DNA from: Marsupella aquatica
Lineage: Eukaryota; Marchantiophyta
NCBI GenBank assembly: GCA_973895155.1
Contig: OZ316892.1
Span: 13,206,001-13,270,000 of the forward strand
Direction of reading: 5' to 3'
Length of the DNA stretch: 64,000 nucleotides
Both the position numbers and the translations under genes were made by a program. Position 1 is the stretch's first letter. Each line of letters opens with the position of its first letter. Below the pieces are notes generated by a model. It had not been told where the DNA came from, made no database searches, and worked only from the letters and a program-made list of their open reading frames with translations. Below are positions 34,438-47,171 of the stretch, piece after piece.

Positions 34438-37040
34438 GTAATCCCTGGATGTATGTGTGTGGTATAAATGATTAGGTCGTATGATTTTTGCTTGTTTTTG
34501 TTGGACCACGAGGATGTCCCAGCCGGCCAGTTCTTGAAGTCTCTCAAATGAAAGAAGCACGATCAATTGTGCCCAGGAAAAAAATCTTCCTATGACGAAT
34601 TTGGCATTGTTTGGCAGCAAAGTCAACCATTTTTATAATTTTTTCTAATCATAAAGATAGCTGGACAGCAGTTCTGAAGTGAAGTCCCAGATCTCATCGG
34701 TCGAGGTCTATGTGTAATATTATGATTGAGCGTATTTTCCAGCATATATTTACTGCTATGCTACATTTTTTCTTTGATTTAGTGTGCGACGAGTCTAAAT
34801 GTGAAAATGCTTTGCCATCTAGAGCTTTTTCAGTAACTATGTTTGCGGCCAGATATTGGAGATCGCATCCCTCGCATTCACTTCAGAAGAGGCAACCAGA
34901 ATACATTTGATCGATACTTCCACGATCCAAGCTTGCCAACTCGTGCAGATCACAAACGGAGCTTCAACATTGTAGCAAATCGTTTTCTCTTTCTATTTGA
35001 TGTCTTCACATGTGGGGGACTTCCTACTGGGTAGATAAAGAAGTTAGTAAGCTGGGTGCATGCTGACTTAGTGGGCTATGATGTGGAGCTTGTGACACTT
35101 CTTCACCGGCAACATTGCAAGAACAGGAAGCAACTGTGCACCGTAACTTGCAACAGACACAGTCTGCTGCCCGAAAGTTGTCCAACCCGACACTTTACAG
35201 AACTTGCATATGGGAGTTGACACGCTCTTTGAATGGCAACGTAATTATTGTGAGGAGAGACTCCGGTTGACTGATCACAGGCAATCTGCCTGACTTGCAT
35301 GACTTGTGTCCAGGAATGCCTTGGTAGGAGTGTGTTCTACTTTGGTCTTGCCGGGCGCCAACCTGAAGGCGACTGTAAGCCAGAACTGCAAGCCTGCTTT
35401 CTGCTTCGTACTTCTCAGAGACTGCCAACCTGAGTGTGACTACAAGGCAGAACGTTAAGCCGCTTATAGCTGAGCATGACTACAAGGTAGAACTTTAATA
35501 AATACACTTTTGGCAGAGCGTGACTACAAGGCAGAAGGATAATACACACAACGTGACTGCGAGGCATAAAATGGTAATACATTTAATTTCTGTATAGAAT
35601 GCAGGCATAAAATGGTAGTATACTTAATTTCTGTATGGAATTCAGGTTAGGAGTGTAACCATTTTTGGAGGTACCCCCTTTCTCATAATCTGTTGCCTGG
35701 AAGGAACATTTTTTTGGACAGCGTTTATCTACTATAATGGAGGTCTGGGCAGGGGGTCTGGGCAGGGGTTCTAGCCTAAACCCTGCTCCTAGACTCAGAA
35801 AAGCTTTGGGCCTGAAGGTAAGGTTTAGGTTTTCCTCACTTTCTTGTTGTAGGCCAGAAACCCCAGACCTGGAGGTTTGGGCAGGGGTTCCCTGCTCCTA
35901 GACTCAGAAAAGCTTTGGGCCTGAAGGTAAGGCTTAGGTTTTCCTCACTTTCTTGTTAAAGGCTAGTAACCCCAGACCAGAACGCCAGTATCCTAAACTT
36001 GAATACACTTTATAGCTGAGTTTACTACAAAGCAGAAAGTTAATACACTTGTAGCTGAGCGTGACTACAAGGCAGAAAACTAAAAGGGCATCTCAATAGT
36101 CAGGATGGACTGTCACTGCCTACCCTTGGAAGAAGATGCATACCGTCCTGCCCCTGGAAGAAGATGCATTGGTAACACTGATCGACTGCCATCCCTAACT
36201 TTCCAGTTACTACTTGTCCCCAACCAAAAATCTGATGGGTAAAGTTTGCACAAAATTTGGGTTTTGGTCAGAAATTCCTACAAGTTGCTTGCTGATGGGA
36301 AACAACAGGTTTGAGAGTAACTAATGAAAGAGAGAAAAACCCATGAAGACCAAAGAGACAAAAAACCTGAGAGTCCTTTACAACCACAAAGAATTAAAGC
36401 TATATTGAGCAACAAACTAAATGGTCTGGTAGAGCTTAGACAAAACCTCTTAAGAGGGTCAGAAAGAGGAATTTGTCTAGAAGCCCTTAAACTTGCAAAC
36501 TTTTAAATTTTCACTTGAAAAAGGTTGGGTAAACCTGTAAAGAGCATCACTTTATTAGTTAACTTTACCCACAACATTCATAACACACCCTGCCACAAGT
36601 TACTTTTCACCTTTACCCACAACAAACACTCACTGACAAATTAAATCTTCAGTTTACCTGCAACACTCATAAAACACTCTGCACTACAATTTACTTTTTA
36701 GTTCACCTACGGCACTCATAACACCTTCTGCCAATTATGTCATATCAACCACAGAGCAAGAGGGAAGGTCTACAAATTGGGTTAAGTTGCTATAAAACTC
36801 TTTGCAACAATTTATGGAGTATAATATCCATCTTGCCCATTCTAGATTATTGTTTGTTTTAAGAATTGCCATTTGGGTGGGAAGAATTCCTGGTTGTTTG
36901 CTGTAAAATAGTTTTTTGTCTCCATGTAATCGGCTAAAAACACCCTGCCTCATTGTGCCTTCAACATCATCAACCCTTGCCCTCAGCACCCCACCTCACC
37001 TTTGTTAGACATTTACTCTTAGGTCTAAGGTTATGATTGA
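34438..37040. other. Intergenic region rich in local repeats
   Basis: After the protease 3' end there is no recognisable gene. The region holds the repeats listed separately between 35290 and 36080, then AT-rich sequence where TTTACC(C/T)ACAACA(C/T)TCATAA recurs three to four times (about 36550-36725). Confidence 0.5.
35290..36085. repeat. Degenerate tandem array and 120-bp duplication
   Basis: GCTGAGCGTGACTACAAGGC or close variants recur about ten times (35440-35575 and 35995-36080). They are interrupted by two ~120-bp direct copies at about 35755-35870 and 35875-35990, sharing CTCCTAGACTCAGAAAAGC, TTTGGGCCTGAAGGTAAGG and TAGGTTTTCCTCACTTTCTT. The first 120-bp unit overlaps the dispersed repeat also found at 27735. 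Confidence 0.8.
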
Positions 37041-37049
37041 AACCATACT

Positions 37050-37300
37050 TAAGGCTGATTGTTATAGAGCCCGTTGAAAGATAGAGAAATCTTGTATTGC
37101 AGAGACTCGGTAAGGCCAACGGGCCTAGAGTGCAGTAAAGCTCTCGTGTGTTCTCGTGGATGTAACCTCAATTAAGGTGAACCACATATCTCTCTATGTT
37201 GATTACTTATCCATTTGGATGGTTCATGGATTTATCGTTGTGAATGTAATCTTTGTTCAATAACCTTTTGTACCTTGCCATTGCTAATAGTGCAATGCAC
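37050..37300 (+). mobile_element. Copia-type LTR fragment
   Basis: GAGTGCAGTAAAGCTCTCG, GTGTTCTCGTGGATGTAACC, AGGTGAACCACATATCTCTC and GAATGGTTCATGG-like text match the 3' half of the LTR-like unit at 57341-57775. The motif 'cgtggacgtagcc ... aggtgaaccacgtatctctctg' is typical of the U5/R end of plant Ty1/copia LTRs. Ends are not clear here and no internal genes accompany it. Confidence 0.6.
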
Positions 37301-37639
37301 CAGCAGTGTGGTGTTCTAGCATATAAACCACAAGATAATTAAGTACAAGATACATTTGCAAAGTAATTTAAGTTGTCAATCTTTCTTTTGCTTCATAGAA
37401 AGAACAGGGTTTGGGTGGACTAAACTAAAAAATATGAGTGATCTATGGAGTTTTTATTGTTCAGCAGAAGTAGAATCATAATAAACTTTGGGAGAGATGC
37501 TCATTTATATGACAGTTGAGTTCTATTACTCTTAAATCATATTATCCTGGCTAAAAGACAGGAATTCTAGTTAAGAAGTTCCTTTTTAAGCTAAGAAATT
37601 CTATGGAAACAAAATGTTTGAGATGGAGATCCCATGCTA

Positions 37640-37975
37640 GCTAATTCAGCAGGCCTTACATGCATAATTCCACAATCACTTGCCTTAAAAACAGGCAAGT
37701 AAATGTTATTCAGGCTTAATTTCTAGAAACCTGTTCCATTTGCCATCACCAAATGCCCTAAGAGGGGGTTGGGGGGGGGGGCACCTGCCAAAAGTATTGT
37801 ATAATTGTCAGGAAGCATTGTATAACCAGACTTAATGATTCAGCAGGCCTCACATGCATAATTCCACAATCACTTACCTTAAAAACAGGCAAGTAAATGT
37901 CACTCAGGCTTAATTTCTAGAAACCTGTTCCATTTGCCATCACCAAATGCCCTAAAAGGGGGGGGGGGGCATCAC
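37640..37975. repeat. Direct duplication of ~135 bp with poly-G runs
   Basis: CAGCAGGCCTTACATGCATAA ... CCATCACCAAATGCCCTAA occurs at 37645-37765 and again at 37840-37955, each followed by a G run of 9 or more. AAGTATTGTATAATTGT also recurs after each. A further short duplication, GTGAAATCTCTCTAACCATG, lies at 38151 and 38189. Confidence 0.85.
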
Positions 37976-38033
37976 CCAGAAAGTATTGTATAATTGTGAG
38001 GAAGTACTGTATAACTACTTAAACCACCACTGG

Positions 38034-38190
38034 CCGGGCCATATAAAGGGGAGAAGTGTCCAAGACCTTTGTCCTTCTTCATATGGTTCTCCTCTAAGGT
38101 TAAATTTTGCTCCACAATTTTACACAATTTCAGGAAAAAGTACTAAAAAATGGTGAAATCTCTCTAACCATGGCTAGTGGCTTAAAGTGA
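38034..38190 (+). repeat. Dispersed repeat (related copy at 59280-59420)
   Basis: GGCCATATAAAGGGGAGAAG, CAAGACCTTTGTCC, TTCTCCTCTAAGGTTAAA, TTTGCTCCACAATTTTA and GGAAAAAGTACTAAA correspond to similar text at 59280-59420. Both copies are in the same orientation. Function unknown; perhaps the end of a retroelement. Confidence 0.55.
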
Positions 38191-38219
38191 AATCTCTCTA
38201 ACCATGGCTAGTGGCTCTT

Positions 38220-39210
38220 TAAGCCTGGCTGTACAGTAAAGTAGTCTCCACCTTGGTGAATTAACTCATGATTAACCACAAATGATTTGTACCTTACAAA
38301 TTGATCGAGAAAGGAGGAGAGGAGAGGAGAGGAGAGGAGCAGAACGCGAGTGCGTGGGAGCAACGGAGATGTGCAGTGTTGATTCGTATGTGGGTGTGCT
38401 CGACAATTGCGATGCGGAACGCAATTCATGAAATCTGCCAGAGAATTGGAAAGCGCAAATCTTGAAATTGGTGCAGCACCGGAATTCTGTCTTTGCTTCA
38501 TTCGTGTCATCTCCATTTCCGTCTCCTGCATCGCTTTCTCTGCCACGACGACTACTCCAGCAGAAGAGTGTCGTCTTCTTCTTCACTTGGAGAGTTTGAG
38601 GATTTCTCATGTTTCATGCATCAATCAATCGAGCAATATATAATAAATAAGTGTTAAGTCTCTCGCTCGCCGGTTTGCTCTCTCCGCCGCCCTGCCCACA
38701 TTTTGAGCTCTTGAAATGAAAAACATCGTCAACCAAAGAAGAAGCTGAAGCTGGACGAAGAAAGAGCGGGAGTGGAGAAGAGAGGCGAGACTACATAATT
38801 ATGTTCTGACTTGACAACATAGAATGTGGAATGCAACGCCGGAGTCGGACGGGGAAAGAAGAAGAACGAACGAAGGAAATTAACCGACTTCGGTAGTGAG
38901 TGAGGAGCAGAAGGACCTGCGAACGGGCATGTCCGCTACGGCGAGAGAACAGTAAGCGCACTTGGCAGCAGGAGGGGACGGGGGTTGTGGTGAGTTCAAT
39001 TTTTGCAGCTGATAGGAATAGCAGGAGGTAGAGGAATCCAGGGCCATAGTGGGGTGGGGGGGACGGTACGCAGTTTCTTGAGATTCTCTGGTGTGTTTCT
39101 TTTGCTCGAAATCAAGGATTTGGTTCAGTCGGAGAGAGGCCCGGAGCCGAGGGAAAATTTGAGTTGCATGTTGAGAATCAGGGAGGCTGGATTTCTTCTG
39201 GGACTCGCGG
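38220..39210. other. Upstream region of LEAFY
   Basis: This is probable promoter and 5' leader. A GGAGAGGAGAGGAGAGGAG run lies at about 38314. An in-frame stop at 39172-39174 precedes the chosen LEAFY start. No separate gene is recognised. Confidence 0.4.
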
Positions 39211-39354
39211 ATGGATCCGAGGCTGGATCATTCGAGGATGGATCCGCGGATGGATCTACGGATGGATCCGCGGATGGATGCCCGGGGATTGGATCCTCGC
39301 ATGGAGGCGGCGAGAATGGATCCTAGGTTGGATGGGAGGATGGAGGCGAGAATG
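39211..39354 (+). repeat. In-frame minisatellite at the LEAFY N-terminus
   Basis: About ten units of ATGGATCCGCGG or variants (12 bases, some shortened or extended) encode (M/L)-D-P-R-like tetrapeptides. All other frames are also open here because of the repeat. It makes the start codon ambiguous: several consecutive in-frame ATGs are available. Confidence 0.9.
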
Positions 39355-41729
39355 ATGCCGCAGCAGCAATCGGGAGCAGATAATCGCTCCTTTGAGTTCG
39401 GATTCACGACGGCAGGTGGCCGGAGAGAGGTGCGGACGCTCGAGGATTTATTTCAGGGTTATGGAGTACGAATAGCCACACTAGCGAAGATGACAGAGAT
39501 GGGGTTCACAGTGAGCACACTTGTGAATATGACGGAAGCGGAGCTTGATGATATTATACAAACGATTTCGGACATTCTTCAGATGGAGCTATTGGTTGGA
39601 GAGCGTTATGGAATTAAGTCAGCGGTTAGAGCAGAAAAAAGGCATATAGACGAGGAGCTGGAGCGACAACGACTGGAGCTTTTAACTAAGAGCGAACGGA
39701 AGCGTAAGCTCGATGAGGTTGCCGGTGTTGCTTTTTCGTCTAAGGAAGGTAGGCCACCGCCAGCGCACTTGCGAGTATAGGATGCTCCAATTCCCAAGCT
39801 CGAAGAATCTCGGAATTGTCGTTATTAATTTCATACGTAGGAGCGAGAATTCAAGAAGATGAGGAAGATTCATCTCTCTTGGTGTGGATTGGGTTGACGA
39901 CTTGTCATCCTCAGAAATCCTCATTGGTATAAAATCCCCTGACCATTTTGAAAGAATGGGTTTCTTTCGCCCTGTTACAGCGTTTCATGTGGAGTCATCC
40001 GTGAATACCAGGCATCACTAAGTGGATATCTGGTATCATTGCCTAGAATCAATGGTCTGTTCCCCAGGCATTTTAAAATCAAAGCTGCGCGCCGCGGTCC
40101 CCGTGCCGTTAAGCCCTTCCCAGGACGAAGATTGGTCATTAAAGTATTTCAATGCAAGGGTTTAGCAAGCACAAATCACAAATCAAAGTCTCGACAAACT
40201 CTCTCACCCACTCTTGAAACCCTTTTAATCGGTATCTTTGTCTATGGTTGTTCCTTTTCTTGAAAGATGAAAGTGAGATCAAAGAATTGCTAGTCAGTCT
40301 AATGTGATGCACTGTTTGTGAGCACTTCCGTATGACTTCCTAGGACTTGGGATTCCTCGACGGGTCTCACGCAATGAATATCTCCTACCCTTCATTTTTC
40401 GTTTCTCTGAAGTTAGAGAGGAGAAGTACTATCTCCAAGGATTTTAATGATTCCTGAAACGATGTCTTAAAACAAGCATCATTGTATCGGACCGTAATGG
40501 GATTGAATATACTGAACTTGGTTTCACAGTTTAACAAGATGGGATTTCGTTTCTGCAAAGAATGTCATGTGACCGCTACAGGTCTACCAAGTACATGTCC
40601 GTCTACTCTTCTTACACAGATACTGCAATGCCTTTTCACACATCCCTCTCCAAGTGGCTCCACTGCTAAAGGTTAGACGGGCTGGAGCAGAATGGTTTTT
40701 GGCGTTGTTCGTAGGTTGCTAATGTTTCACATGTTTTGTATTGTGTGCAGGTACAGGTGGTGGTGCAAGTGAACAAAGGAGAGAAAGTGCAATGATGATG
40801 CCGGAAGCCATCTCTCCTGTTAATGCCCTGAATTTGAATTCTAAAGAACCAACGCTACTCCTGGGGGCTGGTCATAGCTCACTCACTCCAGGCCTTCTTG
40901 CCCTCACTGAACAGAGCAGCGACAGTGATGACAAGCGGTCAGGGAAGAAAAAGCAGAAGAGAAGGCGGCCGAAAGAGCATGGAGAAGATGGAGAAGATAG
41001 GCCGAGGGAGCACCCGTTTATTGTTACCGAACCTGGTGAAGCGGCCAGGGGAAAGAAAAATGGATTAGACTATTTGTTTGACTTGTACGAACAATGCGGC
41101 AAGTTTCTGGAGCAGGTTCAACAACTCGCGAGGGAAAAAGGAGAGAAGTGTCCCACCAAGGTCAGCCTGTTTTAGCTTTTGCTTGAGAATGTCATCACCG
41201 CCTCCGTAGAAAATAATGATGTCTTTGCGTTTAAGTCGCTGTGAATCAAATCATGAATTTCAGAGATGATGGCTTCTTGTTTGATCCCGTGTGCCTATTC
41301 CTGTCTTGCCTCACTAGGTAGAGGACCGATGCTAGTTCTTATGTTAAGTATCAGATGAATTTGGAAGCAAGTACTCGGAGTTAATTGTCAACAGTCGTTT
41401 TGCAGGTAACAAACCAAGTGTTTCGACATGCCAAGCATACGGGTGCTGGTTACATCAACAAACCAAAGATGCGGCATTATGTGCACTGTTATGCTCTTCA
41501 CTGTTTAGACATTGATCAGTCTAATGCACTAAGAAAATTGCACAAAGAAAGGGGCGAGAATGTTGGAGCCTGGCGTATGGCTTGTTATGGCCCCTTAGTG
41601 TCCATGGCCAGAGACAATGGGTGGGATATTGAGGGCCTTTTTAACAGGAATGATAAGTTGCGAATCTGGTATGTTCCCACAAAACTTCGACAGCTTTGCC
41701 ACATAGAGAAGGGCAAATTTGGAGAATAG
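39211..41729 (+). CDS. LFY: LEAFY/FLORICAULA transcription factor
   Basis: Three exons (39211-39748, 40751-41160, 41406-41729) give 423 residues, with introns at the positions expected for LFY genes. The start is the first ATG after an in-frame stop at 39172. Residues 1-48 are an M-D-P-R-like repeat. Residues ~60-135 form the SAM-like oligomerisation domain ([40 protein letters not shown]). A low-complexity linker has a nuclear-localisation-like [10 protein letters not shown]. The C-terminal DNA-binding domain starts at [12 protein letters not shown] and is almost unchanged from flowering plants: [55 protein letters not shown]. His (KMRHYVH) and Arg (AWRMACY) correspond to Arabidopsis LFY H312 and R345, the class I specificity residues. 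Known role: a master regulator of floral identity in angiosperms, and of cell division after fertilisation in mosses. Confidence 0.97.
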
Positions 41730-44700
41730 GGAAAGGGACTATTTTTGGCAGATTGCTTGCGTGATGGGGCTCGTTCTCATTCTGGTACTTTTCCATGGTA
41801 TGTGTTGTCTAAATGAGTAGGAAAATTAGATTCAGATTTTTCCCATGCTGTGTACCATGAATGTGTCGGTCTTCTTCACTTTTGGAGAGGCACACTGATT
41901 CTTTCGGGAATTCAAGAAACAAAGTCGCGAGAGGGATGAGCGCACACGATATGTCTAGAGACCCAAAGACGGTTTACTGTGAGGTGGGGAGAAAGTCGGC
42001 AGTCGTCCAAACCGGAGAACGGAAAGAACTTGTAGTCCAAGTGGCATGCACATTTAAAAAAAATCCAGATTTTGCAGGTCCTGTGAACGATGATTATTTC
42101 TGGGCAGGACAATCGTCAAATTTTGATTGCAGTTTCTCGAATGTACGAATCGGATTGATCAAATTCTAAGCTCTCAATTCTCTCGTCCGCTTTGAAAAGT
42201 GCTCAAACTCTTACTGTCCAAGCTGTTTCCTTCAATTTTGCTAAGTTACGGCAGTAATGTCATATTTGGCTGATATCTTTTTGAGAGCAGTATTCGCATA
42301 GACTGAGGTAATGTTCTGCAACTGAGCTTTGTCCAACTTGCAACTCGAAACTTTCAAATATGTGATTTCTGCCCTGAGACCACACTCTAGTTTACAGAAC
42401 CTTGTTGACAAAGCATTCGTCCAAAATAACTGTGTGACAAAATATTGGGGCATCTGAAATGCGGTTTTTGAGCAGCCGGGCATCAGTTATTCTACAATTG
42501 TGTTATGGTTGTTATTGAAGTGGCTCCCTGCCATGGAGGGTCTTTGAAGGTAATTGAAGCTGCTACAGTTTTATGAACATTGTGATCTAATTTCTCTTTT
42601 GATCATAAGGTCCTTTCGTTTTTGTTCAAATTGAGTACCTTGGGTGTAGATCTTTTGGTCAAAAGCTTCTTCATTAGTTTTCCAAGTTCAAATAGAGTGG
42701 CTTAGGAGAGTATGTTTTGATCACGAGCTTCATTGTTCTGGTCTTGTTCAAATTGAAAAGGATACGTCGATTCTCGAGATGCAGATTATAGATTTTTGCA
42801 TGGTTAGACAATAGTTGATCTATGTATTACTACATGATGACCTAACATTGGAGGTAGGCGAAGTGTAGTAAGTTTTTGCAGTTCCTTAACTCGGCTTAAG
42901 TCTGGTGATCTTATTTGGCAACACTTCAAATGTACAGTTGCCGTTTCAATTTCTACTTGCAATAAGCATATACAGTATATATACAGTGTACTGTGTATCT
43001 TTTATTCTTTGTAATTTTTACAGAAACCAGGAATTGCTTTCCAGGTATCGCAGGAGGATGCCTTCCTGGGTTGTGTGTAATAGTCTGTATGTTGTGGATT
43101 GTAAGCGAATTCTGGCAGAGTTTTAGTATTCTGAAGCTTTGACATCCAAGCCACTTTTGTTGCACTTGTTACGAGTAACCAAATTATATCATGATTCTTC
43201 TAGGATCCTTGCTCTAGAGTCGTGGATTACGTCGGGCTTTTTCCCAGTGGTATTGAAGCCTGCTATTTGGGGGGGCCATGTTCGGCGTCCCAGATTTCGT
43301 CCAACTTCAAACTCGGGCTGTTACGACAGAGCTCGTTCTAGACCACACTTCATAGAAATCTGGCAGCATGATCTGGGTGTTCTTTACTTCCAAACTAGAG
43401 AGAATAATCCAGAAGTGCACCGATCCAGTTGAGTTATGGTAGGGCTCGGGGAGGTTCGATTCGGGGCAAATAATCGTATTGGAAACGTCCAGTCGACTGT
43501 CAGTTCAAATCTGCTTCTGTAATTTGCGGTATTTCGATTAGGAGGTATGAACGCAAGCTACACTCTCCAGACCTTTTGAAGCCGGATCGAAGCTAAAACG
43601 AGTCTCGAACCCGATAACGGTCTGTCTGCTTTGCGGGTGCGAATGTCGTCGCTTTTTGTGTTGACGTTTCTTTTCCCAAACCTAGCGGGTACGGTACCAG
43701 CGGCGTTGCGTAGTCAGAGTATCGATCATTGCATTGCGTAGACTGATGAAATATCTTCCTGCTCGGTTTCCTACAAGGCTACGAGCAACTTAGTGACTGA
43801 TCGATCTGATACATTTTACGCACGTACGTTCAAGTTATTACCTTCTTTGAGGCGCGAATGATGACATTCGATTTCTCATCAATTTAATCTGTGCGACTTC
43901 TACTATAATGGGCCTGATCGATGACGATTGCAAGGGGGTACGTTGAAGACACGTCTAACAGTTACTACGCACTTGTTTGCAGGACGAGTGGGACGACATG
44001 TTCGTATACTACCGGTAGTCCTTTGAGCTGGTTCTGCAGTGAGTTTCCTTCGGACTACGATTTTGATTAACTGATTTTTAGGAGTCCGTTACAATCTCAT
44101 GTGTAAGGTGCCGATCGGTGCTGACCACAGTACCTACGGTGCCACCTAAAAGCAGCAGCGAGTGAAGAGAATCAGTCAGTCGCCTACAGCAGCTTCCTCT
44201 TTCGTCAGTGCGAACGCAACATATTATGATGAATCAATCCTCTCAGCCATGGCCAGGGAGTACCGTCAGATTCATGAACTGAGAGACTGGATGATTGCCG
44301 AGTTAGGCCCGACGAACAGTCTCTAGCATTCGATCATCTTTGCCAACGTCCGGACTGCTTGATTGAGGCCAGGGTACGCTGAGGCAGTCAGTTACTGTAC
44401 CGGGCCGCAGTTTCCATTGGAATTGCTGATTTCGGAAGTCAAGAAAGGAAGGGACGGAGGGTGCGGTGGGCGAGACGTGGATTCGGAGTTATCATTAGGC
44501 GGAAAAAGAGTAAGTTACGTGTGCCCGGCCGGCCGGACAATAGTTCGTTTTCCAACGGCTGGAGGTGCGGTTCTCATCAGTAAGACTTTCCATGCATCCT
44601 TTCGACCACCAACGTGTCGCACTCGTTGTCTTTCGTTGTTGCTACAAGCAGCCGCTTCCTGAACTTGCATTCAATCAATCTCATTATCATTTACCTCTGA

Positions 44701-45049
44701 AACTTGCGTTCACTTGTGATTGAGCAAGAGCCTATAAAACTGTGTGTTTGTGAAGACTTGAACGAATGCGGCTGAAAAGTGTTCAACTAAATCGCTGCAC
44801 GGTCGCCTGCATGCTCTCATTGGCAACGAGATCACTCCTTCACACCGCCTGTAATTGTGTAGATTTCATAAGGTCCTTTACTAGCTTAATGTGCCTCATT
44901 GTCAGTTGAATAACTGCAGCTTGCATCAGATATACCGCCGCACGGTCGATCGGAATCTTCGAATCAGAGAGTTGATCGAGAAGAAGGCCAGGCCAGGCCA
45001 GGCCCGCTAGGAAAATTCGATCAGGCCCGGGAACGAGCCAAGGACATTA
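41730..45049. other. Intergenic region between LEAFY and LC8
   Basis: No gene is recognised. Short ORFs (for example 43139-43432, 44363-44662) have no domain I recognise. The left part should hold the LEAFY 3' UTR and the right part the LC8 promoter. Two GGCC-rich spots, GGCCGGCCGG at ~44528 and a CAGGCCAGGCCAGGCC run at ~44990, stand out. Confidence 0.45.
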
Positions 45050-47171
45050 ATGGCGGAAAAGATTGTAGAAAAATCCGGCATTCTTGAGCGCAAAGCCATA
45101 ATCAAGAATGCCGACATGACGGAAGATATGCAGCAGGACGCCATTGAGTGTGCTACTCAGGTCTCGTACGACTCTCTCACCTGCCCTGCCCTGCTCTGCC
45201 TTCCTCGCCACCGATTAAATTGACTATGCTAGTACATTTCCTGTCAAGGATTTCAGCGATCCACTTCATTCTGCGGAATGGCAATTACGCCTTGCTCTGA
45301 GTCTCGTTTCTTAATGAAATGAAGACTTGTACGTGATACAGAATCCGCCCGCTCCATGCGTGATCCCTACAATTTGCTCCTTATGGCCCCGCAATTCTTG
45401 CCGACGACTAGCATGCTTGACGTACTAATTTATTATCTACTGGGCGACTCAAATATAACTGAATTCGCAAGATATTATAACTGAATATATCCCGTTTTCT
45501 AATGCACATTACTATCTATGTCCCCTTTGCAATCCTCCATTTTCGATCTCTCCCTAAGCTTGATATGCATAATCTCTAGGATGTTATATTTTCTTTCCTA
45601 CTCCGAAGGTTTAATGCTGATATATCTATTGGATTATGAAGAACGTTACCACGCACCCTGGATGGGTTAAAACGGGAGGTCAGGTTGCGTGTGTCCTTCG
45701 TTATATGGTGTCATTCCCAGTTCTGAAGTCCGTTAGAAGTTGTGAAAGGAGAGGTACAGTAGTTTTGCGGTGTGGCATCTCGTGAAGTTGTGGCATGTTG
45801 GTTAGAATGATGCGAGATCGAAGTCGTCGACTGTGAGGTTGCAGTCTCGGAAGTTTAGGAAGTATTGATTAATGCTGGGTCGAAATTAAATGGGAAAGAC
45901 ATCTCGAAGCTAATTGTTGGGTATTGTCCACCTATAAAATGCTTCACCACCTCTCAAAAGACCTATTAATTTCTCTGCCATGCCGTAACTTTTCTCATTG
46001 GCTCCTTGGAAACTTGAAGGCGCTCGACAAGTACAATGTTGAGAAGGATATTGCAGCGTATATAAAAAAGGAGTTTGACAAGAAGTACAATCCAACATGG
46101 CACTGTATTGTTGGACGCAACTTCGGTAAAGTGCAATCATTTTCTACTGATTTGTTCTGAAGCAACGCTCTAAAGTACTACTACATATTACTTTAGATCC
46201 ATGTTCATCGAAAATTTAAAAAGTTCTTATTGCGTTTGCATGTGCATTGGTCAAAGATTGCATCTAGATCAACCCACTAAGTATTGCGAGGAGCGGTCTC
46301 GTACTCTCGTCCTTAAATGTTCATACTAGTGATAAGAGGTGACTGGATCCTGGTAGTTCCTCAGATTAGGGATGCAGATCTTCTTTGTAGCACACTAAAT
46401 ACGTAGTATTAGTTCTGAGGATTGAGTAAAACCTCAGTAGATCAAGGACATTCCCTCAGTTCAATCCTGGTCATAGTTTGAGAGTCATCAACAACTCATT
46501 CCGTATAAGCCTTACGTGTAAAATAACGTTTAGGTTGTCTATGGCCAAATCACCAGTGCCCAACATTGTGTGTGTGACGTCCTTTGCAATATTTGACGAG
46601 AAGCGCCCGGTATCTGGCTGCTACTCGAGTGCAACCCTGTCCGTAGCCACTCGAGAGATTAGTCTACTTTAGCAATTTCTCAAAAGAAGTTTAGGGTATG
46701 GTCCCCGGACAGTATACATCTCTAGAGATATTCCCGTACAGGTTTCTGGGTTGGTTGGAAGAAGTACTTGAAAACGAAATACCTAGACCGTTTGTTAGTC
46801 CGCATTTTGTGATCCTGTCTTCGTTTGCTAGAATTCAGATGTTCTTCGTTCTTTGGAAATACGTTACGAAATTTTTTGAATGTCAATGAAGATATTTGCT
46901 AGGGTTGGTAGAATTGGATGTTTCACATGATGCCACAGTTTCAGTTCCTGTTGATTGGGTTCGTGGGTTCGACAATTTGCCTGGCTTTTCAGAGTGAAGT
47001 GTTGCGTGCGCTCTCCATCCGATGTTGGATCCTTGATGTCGTCCATTTGTGCCTAACATGAATTGTAATTTGGGCATCACTGTGGCAGGGTCTTACGTGA
47101 CTCATGAGACGAAGCATTTTGTGTATTTTTACCTGGGCCAAGTTGCAGTACTTCTCTTCAAATCCGGCTAA
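45050..47171 (+). CDS. Dynein light chain LC8 (DYNLL/DLC1 family)
   Basis: Three exons (45050-45160, 46020-46125, 47089-47171) join in phase to 99 residues. After an extra ten-residue start ([10 protein letters not shown]) the protein is canonical LC8: [79 protein letters not shown]8 is a homodimeric hub that binds short linear motifs (KxTQT-like) in many partners, and a subunit of cytoplasmic and axonemal dyneins. Plants keep LC8 even where dynein is lost; in liverworts, mosses and ferns it may also serve the sperm flagellum. Intron 2 is long (963 bases) with no evident insert. Confidence 0.96.

Noticed and set aside
42953-44662. Small ORFs between LEAFY and LC8 as genes
   Set aside because: No conserved motif, no splice-consistent neighbours; expected by chance in 3 kb of unconstrained sequence.
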